The notes beneath the pieces were generated by a model. The model ran no database searches and was not told where the DNA came from. It saw nothing but the letters and a program-made list of their open reading frames with translations. DNA of 64,000 nt from assembly GCA_902475545.1 (NCBI GenBank), contig CABRZP010000001.1, forward strand, positions 62,001 to 126,000, written 5' to 3'. Below, piece by piece: positions 59,297 through 64,000 of this stretch. The position numbers were made by a program, and so were the translations under genes. Position 1 is the first letter of the stretch. Each line of letters begins with the position of its first letter. The DNA is from an uncultured bacterium. Its GTDB lineage: Bacteria; Cyanobacteriota; Vampirovibrionia; Gastranaerophilales; Gastranaerophilaceae.

Positions 59297-60967
59297 TTAT
59301 AATGCCATTGTTTCTTGTTTTACAACATTTCTTTTAACTTTTCTTGTTGATGTTCTTGGAAGAGGTTCTTTTCTTACTACAATATTTACCGGACGTTTGT
59401 ATGGTGCAAGTTGTATTGATAAATCTTTAACTTCTTGACCTATAAATTTTTGTAATTCATCTTCGTTCGGATATTTTTCAATAATATCATCGGTTGGAAC
59501 GATAACTGTCATAATTTCTTCAGTCCCGTCTTTTGCACCTGATGTTCTTGTTGCTCCAAATACACAGATTTCAGCAAAGTGAGGATTGTTTTCTAATACA
59601 GCTTCAACTTCTTCCGGAAATACTTTTTTACCGCCGGAAAGTACAATCATATTCTTAATACGACCTGTAATATATAATCTTCCGTCTTCATCGAATTCTC
59701 CGATATCACCAGTGTGAAGCCATCCGTCAGGTTCTAAAACTTCAGCTGTTTTTTCAGGGTTATTATAGTAACCTTTCATAACAGATGGACCTTTTACAAG
59801 TAATTCGCCTGTATCAGGGTCGATTTTTGCATCATAAGAACTTAATACAGGTCCTACAGATAATAATTTTCTGTCGTCTCCTCTATCCATTGAAATAATC
59901 GGACTGGTTTCTGACAAGCCGTATCCTTGGAAAATTTTTATACCAATTCTTTCAAAGAATTCGCCTACTGTAGGGTCTAAAGGTGCACCACCTGTAATAA
60001 ATCCATAGAAGTTTCCACCAAATTTAGCTAATATGCTTCTGAATAATTGTCGTTTAATATCATAATCTGTGATATATTCTGCGGCAGCATAAGAGCGTTC
60101 AAATAGAAGTTTTTCTTCTGTTGACCAAGATTTTATATCAGCTTCAATTGTTGTTTTTAATAATTTTAAAAATGCCGGAACAACAATCATAAAATCAATG
60201 TGTTTTTCTCTCATATCCGCAAGAACATCTTTTGGTTTCAAGCTTTGCGGATAGAAAATTGATGAACCTCTGTTTAAGAATGATGAAAATCCGACTGTTA
60301 ATTCAAACAAATGGTTCATTGGCAGAATTGACAATAAGTTAACTGTTTCATGAGGTAATATTTCAGGTAATATCTTATTCATTTCGATAACTTGTGTTGT
60401 CATATTTTCAAAAGTTGTCTGTACACCTTTTGGAGCTCCAGTTGTCCCTGATGTATAAATAATCAAAGCTGTATCACGTAATGAACGGTGTCTCCATTTG
60501 CATTCTCTGCCTGTTGGTAATGTATAAAGGCTAGGAATATCGGAATTGTAGATAGGTTCATCCATTAATATTAAGTGTTTGATAGATGGTATACGTTTTT
60601 TTAATTCAATTGCTTTTTCGTAATTTGCTTGCGAAAAAGCTAAAACAGAAGGTTGACAACTTGTTAATATTGATTCTAATTCATAAATTGTCAATTTATT
60701 ATCTAAAGGAACTGTAATCATTCCGGAAATTACAGATGCAAATAAACATGCACCAATTTCAGGCATTGATTCTGATAAAATTGCCAGTTTTTCACCTTTT
60801 TGCATTTGTAGATCTGTTATTAAGTAACTTGCAAATTGTTTTGTAAGTAAACCTAAACCTTTATAAGTCAGTTCTTTCCAACCGTATTTATTTCTTTTGC
60901 CTAAAGCAATTCTTTCACCATATAATTTTGTATTTTGGTCTAATAATGATAAAACATTTTCTCTCAT
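59297..60967 (-). CDS. AMP-forming acyl-CoA/acyl-ACP ligase
   Basis: 556 aa from ATG 60967, with GGGGAG upstream; an ATG 15 nt earlier lacks a site. ANL superfamily motifs: IIYTSGTTGAPKGV (P-loop), GFITGGAPLDPTVGEFF, YGLSETSPI, and GWLHTGDIGEFDEDGRLYIT with TGRIKNMIVLSGG, plus a C-terminal catalytic Lys near RTSTRKVKR. FadD/Aas-like: activates fatty acids to acyl-AMP then CoA or ACP thioesters. Together with the next gene it suggests fatty-acid recycling. Confidence 0.92.
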   Translation of the reverse strand: MRENVLSLLDQNTKLYGERIALGKRNKYGWKELTYKGLGLLTKQFASYLITDLQMQKGEKLAILSESMPEIGACLFASVISGMITVPLDNKLTIYELESILTSCQPSVLAFSQANYEKAIELKKRIPSIKHLILMDEPIYNSDIPSLYTLPTGRECKWRHRSLRDTALIIYTSGTTGAPKGVQTTFENMTTQVIEMNKILPEILPHETVNLLSILPMNHLFELTVGFSSFLNRGSSIFYPQSLKPKDVLADMREKHIDFMIVVPAFLKLLKTTIEADIKSWSTEEKLLFERSYAAAEYITDYDIKRQLFRSILAKFGGNFYGFITGGAPLDPTVGEFFERIGIKIFQGYGLSETSPIISMDRGDDRKLLSVGPVLSSYDAKIDPDTGELLVKGPSVMKGYYNNPEKTAEVLEPDGWLHTGDIGEFDEDGRLYITGRIKNMIVLSGGKKVFPEEVEAVLENNPHFAEICVFGATRTSGAKDGTEEIMTVIVPTDDIIEKYPNEDELQKFIGQEVKDLSIQLAPYKRPVNIVVRKEPLPRTSTRKVKRNVVKQETMAL

Positions 60968-61036
60968 TATGATACTCCCCATATTTAACTAAAATATTTA
61001 TCTAAAAAGGATTATAGCATAAATATCTCAAATTTG

Positions 61037-61801
61037 CTATATTTCAACGAATTCTGCTTTCAGCAGGCAGACTTCTTCTCCTGTTTTTGCATTTTTAATT
61101 AAGTGTTCTGTAGTTTTTTCTTCTTTATAAATTTTTACAAGTGATAATATATCTTCTCCATATTTGACTTCATGTTTGAAATATATATCTAATGTTTTTA
61201 ATTTGTGTTTTGAACGAAATTCGTAGTCTAAAGCTTCCATTGCCCATGTTATATAAACAGTATTGTTAACATGTCCGTTCAAATCTAAATCATCATATCT
61301 GACATGAAACAGTTTTTCATTATCAGAAGATTCAATTGGTTTTAGTTTTCTTAATTCTAAGTCATTTTCTCTTTTTTCAAATTGTAAGAATTCAGGATAT
61401 TCTTTTTGGATATTTATGACTGATTTATTTTGCAAATCAACGATAAACCAGGAAGATACTGCTTTTAGAATTCGTTTTTCGGAATCTTTATTAAAACATT
61501 CAAAATCACGGTAAGCTGTCATTCTGATTCCGCCGCGGCTTTCTGTATTGACGGTAATATTTGAAACATTTATCGGGTAGTCATCAAATTCGATTCTATA
61601 TCGAATTAAGAACCAACCCTGTCCCTTTTGAGCTAAGCCTTCACATGATAGTTCGTGTCCTATTTTGTCAATAGATTTAGCAGCTAAATCTTGCATATAA
61701 TTCAATAATACTGCCGGTTTTATTGCACCTTTGGTATCTACTTCAGACATAGATACATGATATGTATCTGATAAAGTATATTTATTTAAGCAATCATTCA
61801 T
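61037..61801 (-). CDS. Acyl-ACP thioesterase (FatA/FatB-like)
   Basis: 254 aa, two hot-dog domains. First domain opens SDTYHVSMSEVDTKGAIKPA, with WFLIRYRIEF; second carries DLDLNGHVNNTVYITWAMEA, the catalytic Asn-His region. It hydrolyses acyl-ACP to free fatty acid. Bacterial members release fatty acids during membrane remodelling. It lies between the ligase and the Na/Pi gene on the same strand. AAAAAGG precedes the ATG. Confidence 0.9.
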   Translation of the reverse strand: MNDCLNKYTLSDTYHVSMSEVDTKGAIKPAVLLNYMQDLAAKSIDKIGHELSCEGLAQKGQGWFLIRYRIEFDDYPINVSNITVNTESRGGIRMTAYRDFECFNKDSEKRILKAVSSWFIVDLQNKSVINIQKEYPEFLQFEKRENDLELRKLKPIESSDNEKLFHVRYDDLDLNGHVNNTVYITWAMEALDYEFRSKHKLKTLDIYFKHEVKYGEDILSLVKIYKEEKTTEHLIKNAKTGEEVCLLKAEFVEI

Positions 61802-61820
61802 GATTTAACCTTTTTTACCT

Positions 61821-63578
61821 TTATTTTACCATTGCTTCAATTGCGTATTGTGATTTGAATTCTGAAACTTCTTTTGCTAAATCTTCATTGTTGAATTCTT
61901 TTAATTTGTTTTTAAGAACGTGTTTTGGAATTGAAGAATGTATTGATTGAATTATATTTGTTGCAATATTTGAGCAGTGGTCAGAAATTCTTTCTAAATC
62001 ATTTAAAACTTCAACATATACGAAACCACGTTTAATATGTGATTTTTCTTTTTTTACACGTTTGATATGATTTTTCTTTGCAACGTAAGCAATGTCATCA
62101 ACAACCTGTTCAAAAGGTTCAACATGGTATGCTGTTTGTAAGTCTGAATTGATAAATGCTCTGACCGTTAAGTCGTAAACTTCTTTTACTGCATTAACAA
62201 CATGTTTTAGTTCTTGAACTGTTTCAGGGAATAATTTCCATTCTTTGCGATAAATTTTATCTGCTACGTTTAAAATGTGTAATGCGTGGTCTGCGATTTT
62301 TTCGAAATCAGAAATTGAAAGAATCAGTTGAGATATTTTATTACTGTCTTCATCTGTTAATTCTTTAGCGGAAAGTTTTTGTAAGAATGATTCTAATGTA
62401 TCTTGATATTTATCAATTAAAACTTCATTTTTATTAATAACTTCGGCAACTTTCGGGTTGTATTGTTTTAGCATTCTAACAGACATAACAAGTGAATCAC
62501 GTGTAATTTTAGCCATTGTACCTGTTGTTTTGTAACATTGAGCAACCGCAATTGACGGAGTTAATAACAAACGTTCATCAAGGATAACTTCTTGTTCTTC
62601 TTTGCTTCCTTTTACCGTTTTGTCAACAATTTTTTGAAGAAATTTGCTTAGCGGAAAGCATACAAGTACAGTAACAACGTTATATATTGTATGAACAAGG
62701 GCAATTCCGAACGGGTTAGACATCATATCAAGTTTGTTCACAAAATGAATACATATTTCATATAACAGAATAAATGCAACAGCTCCTGTTATATTAAATA
62801 TAATATGCATAGCTGCAACTTTTTTAGCATTTGTATTAACTCCAATGCTGGATAGCATTGCAGTAATACATGTGCCGATATTTTGTCCGGCAATAATTGG
62901 TGCTGCAACAGAATAAGGAATACTTCCTGTCATAGATAAAGCTTGCAGCATACCAACAGAAGCTGCGGAACTTTGAATAACTGCTGTTACTATTAAACCA
63001 ACCATAAGTCCAAGGAATGGGTTTTTAAATATTGTCAAGATGTTGGCAAAATTAGGGTCATGTGCCAAAGGTGCCATTGAAGAAGACATCAATCCCATAC
63101 CAAACATCAAAATTGCAAAGCCTATTAAAAATGCTCCGACGGGTTTTCTTCTTGAATAATTATTTTTTGTTGTCATTAAAAGAATTACACCTATCAGTGC
63201 TAAAATTGGTGAAAAAGATTCCGGTTTTAGGAGTCTTAGTATGAAATTAGTACTCTGGATACCTGATAAACTCAATATCCACGAAGTTGCTGTTGTCCCG
63301 ATATTAGATCCAAGTGTAATTGCAATAGTTTGAGATAAATGCATTATACCTGAGTTTACAAATCCGACAAGCATAACTGATACAGCAGAAGAACTTTGTA
63401 CTGCTATTGTCATACCTACACCAAGTAAAAAACCTTTAAACGGATTAGATGTTAATTGAGCTAAAAGTTGTTCAAGTTTACCGCCTGAAATCTTTTCTAA
63501 TCCTGCAGACATAACAATCATCCCGTATAGGAAAAATGCTAATCCTCCACATAAGGTAAATATTGAAAAAATATCCAT
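61821..63578 (-). CDS. Na+/phosphate cotransporter (NptA/PhoU-domain)
   Basis: 585 aa. The N-terminal ~330 residues have eight membrane helices with the paired QSSSAVSVMLVGFV and QSSAASVGMLQ motifs and GSNIGTTATSW / GQNIGTCITAM, hallmarks of the Na/Pi type II cotransporter family. The C-terminal part (about 350-570) is a PhoU-like helical domain (LNDLERISDHCSNIATNI). It probably imports or exports phosphate and may link phosphate to signalling. GGAGATAAA precedes the ATG. An inverted repeat lies in its leader (63607-63628). Confidence 0.93.
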   Translation of the reverse strand: MDIFSIFTLCGGLAFFLYGMIVMSAGLEKISGGKLEQLLAQLTSNPFKGFLLGVGMTIAVQSSSAVSVMLVGFVNSGIMHLSQTIAITLGSNIGTTATSWILSLSGIQSTNFILRLLKPESFSPILALIGVILLMTTKNNYSRRKPVGAFLIGFAILMFGMGLMSSSMAPLAHDPNFANILTIFKNPFLGLMVGLIVTAVIQSSAASVGMLQALSMTGSIPYSVAAPIIAGQNIGTCITAMLSSIGVNTNAKKVAAMHIIFNITGAVAFILLYEICIHFVNKLDMMSNPFGIALVHTIYNVVTVLVCFPLSKFLQKIVDKTVKGSKEEQEVILDERLLLTPSIAVAQCYKTTGTMAKITRDSLVMSVRMLKQYNPKVAEVINKNEVLIDKYQDTLESFLQKLSAKELTDEDSNKISQLILSISDFEKIADHALHILNVADKIYRKEWKLFPETVQELKHVVNAVKEVYDLTVRAFINSDLQTAYHVEPFEQVVDDIAYVAKKNHIKRVKKEKSHIKRGFVYVEVLNDLERISDHCSNIATNIIQSIHSSIPKHVLKNKLKEFNNEDLAKEVSEFKSQYAIEAMVK

Positions 63579-63606
63579 ATTTTATCTCCGCTAAATAATT
63601 ATTAGA

Positions 63607-63628
63607 ATTCTGAAAACCTTTTCAGAAT
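63607..63628 (-). promoter_or_regulatory. Inverted repeat upstream of the Na/Pi cotransporter
   Basis: 10-bp perfect inverted repeat (63607-63616 with 63619-63628) in the 194-nt gap between the last two genes. No U-tract, so more likely an operator or mRNA hairpin than a terminator. The rest of the gap is AT-rich without ORF. Confidence 0.4.
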
Positions 63629-63772
63629 AATATGTTTGTACAATTGTTGTTATGTATAAACTTTTATATTCCAACTTCCAAAAGCTACACAGAAAGATTA
63701 TCTTATAAAGTACAAATTTTTTCAAGAATACTATAAATAACAAAAGTTAAAATTTACAAATATTATCGTTTT

Positions 63773-64000
63773 TTATTTGATTTTTTTCAGTGAAGATAGG
63801 AAATTATTTTGAACAATATCTCCATCAACTTTTGTTAAAAATATTTGACAGTCTTTTTCATCTGCATCAATTTCAGGCAGTTGAGATATTTCAGCAGAGT
63901 AATAATCACTATCATTTCTGCTGCTTAACGGAATTCTGTTAGCAAGACTGTTAAGAGAAAGGTTTCTTAAGAATCCGTACATTCCTTTTTTTCTGTTGGA
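63773..64000 (-). CDS. Unknown protein, C-terminal part (runs off window)
   Basis: The frame is open to the right edge, so at least 75 codons are visible. An ATG at 63982 is possible, but its AAAGGA directly abuts the codon, which is too close, so the true start is probably outside. Visible part: basic stretch, LSLNSLANRIPLSSRN, an acidic ISQLPEIDADEKD, and a C terminus QNNFLSSLKKIK. No family recognised. Confidence 0.45.
   Translation of the reverse strand, partial: SNRKKGMYGFLRNLSLNSLANRIPLSSRNDSDYYSAEISQLPEIDADEKDCQIFLTKVDGDIVQNNFLSSLKKIK

Noticed and set aside
1..64000. CRISPR arrays, rRNA operon, insertion sequences, prophage
   Set aside because: I looked for regularly spaced direct repeats, rRNA-like segments, transposase motifs and phage structural genes and saw none.

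Overview
This AT-rich bacterial window has short intergenic spaces and genes on both strands. It looks like a non-photosynthetic cyanobacterial relative, most likely the gut lineage Gastranaerophilales (Vampirovibrionia/Melainabacteria). This is an inference from four things: a Ycf46-type AAA+ ATPase beside Ycf35/DUF1257-like and DUF2997 genes, the cyanobacterial-type lysine enzyme DapL, anaerobic pyruvate formate-lyase metabolism with no photosynthesis genes, and many lineage-specific proteins with an unusual N-terminal F-x-G/S tag. The cell appears Gram-negative (OmpA, Skp/OmpH and BamE-like proteins). No rRNA, CRISPR array, prophage or insertion sequence was seen.

Layout. 1-3.8 kb: yifB/comM fragment, an inactive-looking M16 peptidase homologue, an OmpA-domain protein and a FliA-like sigma factor. 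3.9-9.9 kb: lipA, a Skp-like protein, several unknown or exported proteins, a four-gene operon of exported proteins plus a HEAT protein, and a 59-codon gene easily missed by length cut-offs. 10-15.1 kb: HEAT protein, HPP-like membrane protein, metF-deoC, then flhB with a second sigma factor. 15.2-22.4 kb: a 5'-nucleotidase, tmk, the RNase P RNA gene, a type IV pilin-like gene, lysS and aroA. 22.5-27.3 kb: a five-gene operon (helix-hairpin-helix protein, radical SAM enzyme, Ycf46-type AAA+ ATPase, DUF1257 protein, DUF2997 mini-protein), then tRNA-Ser(GGA). 27.5-31.5 kb: a pyruvate formate-lyase locus in which the enzyme is split, the glycyl-radical domain being a separate small gene, plus pflA. 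31.6-39.9 kb: a catalytic-domain-only tyrosine recombinase, carbonic anhydrase, two orphan ABC permeases, a DUF2971 gene, a large HExxH protein, a thioredoxin and a TPR-glycosyltransferase. 40-49.4 kb: sbcCD, rnhA, a UvrD-type helicase and three matrixin-like metalloproteases. 49.6-64 kb: acetyltransferase, aldose epimerase, aroC, dapL, a dicarboxylate/glutamate symporter, a HAD enzyme, acyl-CoA ligase, acyl-ACP thioesterase and a Na/Pi cotransporter.

How the parts fit: aroA and aroC feed chorismate, dapL makes lysine and peptidoglycan precursor, metF and deoC serve one-carbon and nucleoside metabolism, and pflB/grcA-like/pflA make acetyl-CoA and formate anaerobically. Transcription signals are unusually uniform. 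Many promoters are extended -10 (TGn-TATAAT), and in at least seven genes the start ATG lies exactly 6 nt after the -10 box, which predicts leaderless mRNAs. Genes without this arrangement usually have a clear Shine-Dalgarno.

The two most interesting items are the split pyruvate formate-lyase, with structured RNA at the break, and the radical SAM/AAA+/DUF1257/DUF2997 operon, a recurrent but functionally uncharacterised system. No intergenic stretch over 300 bases lacks an annotation.
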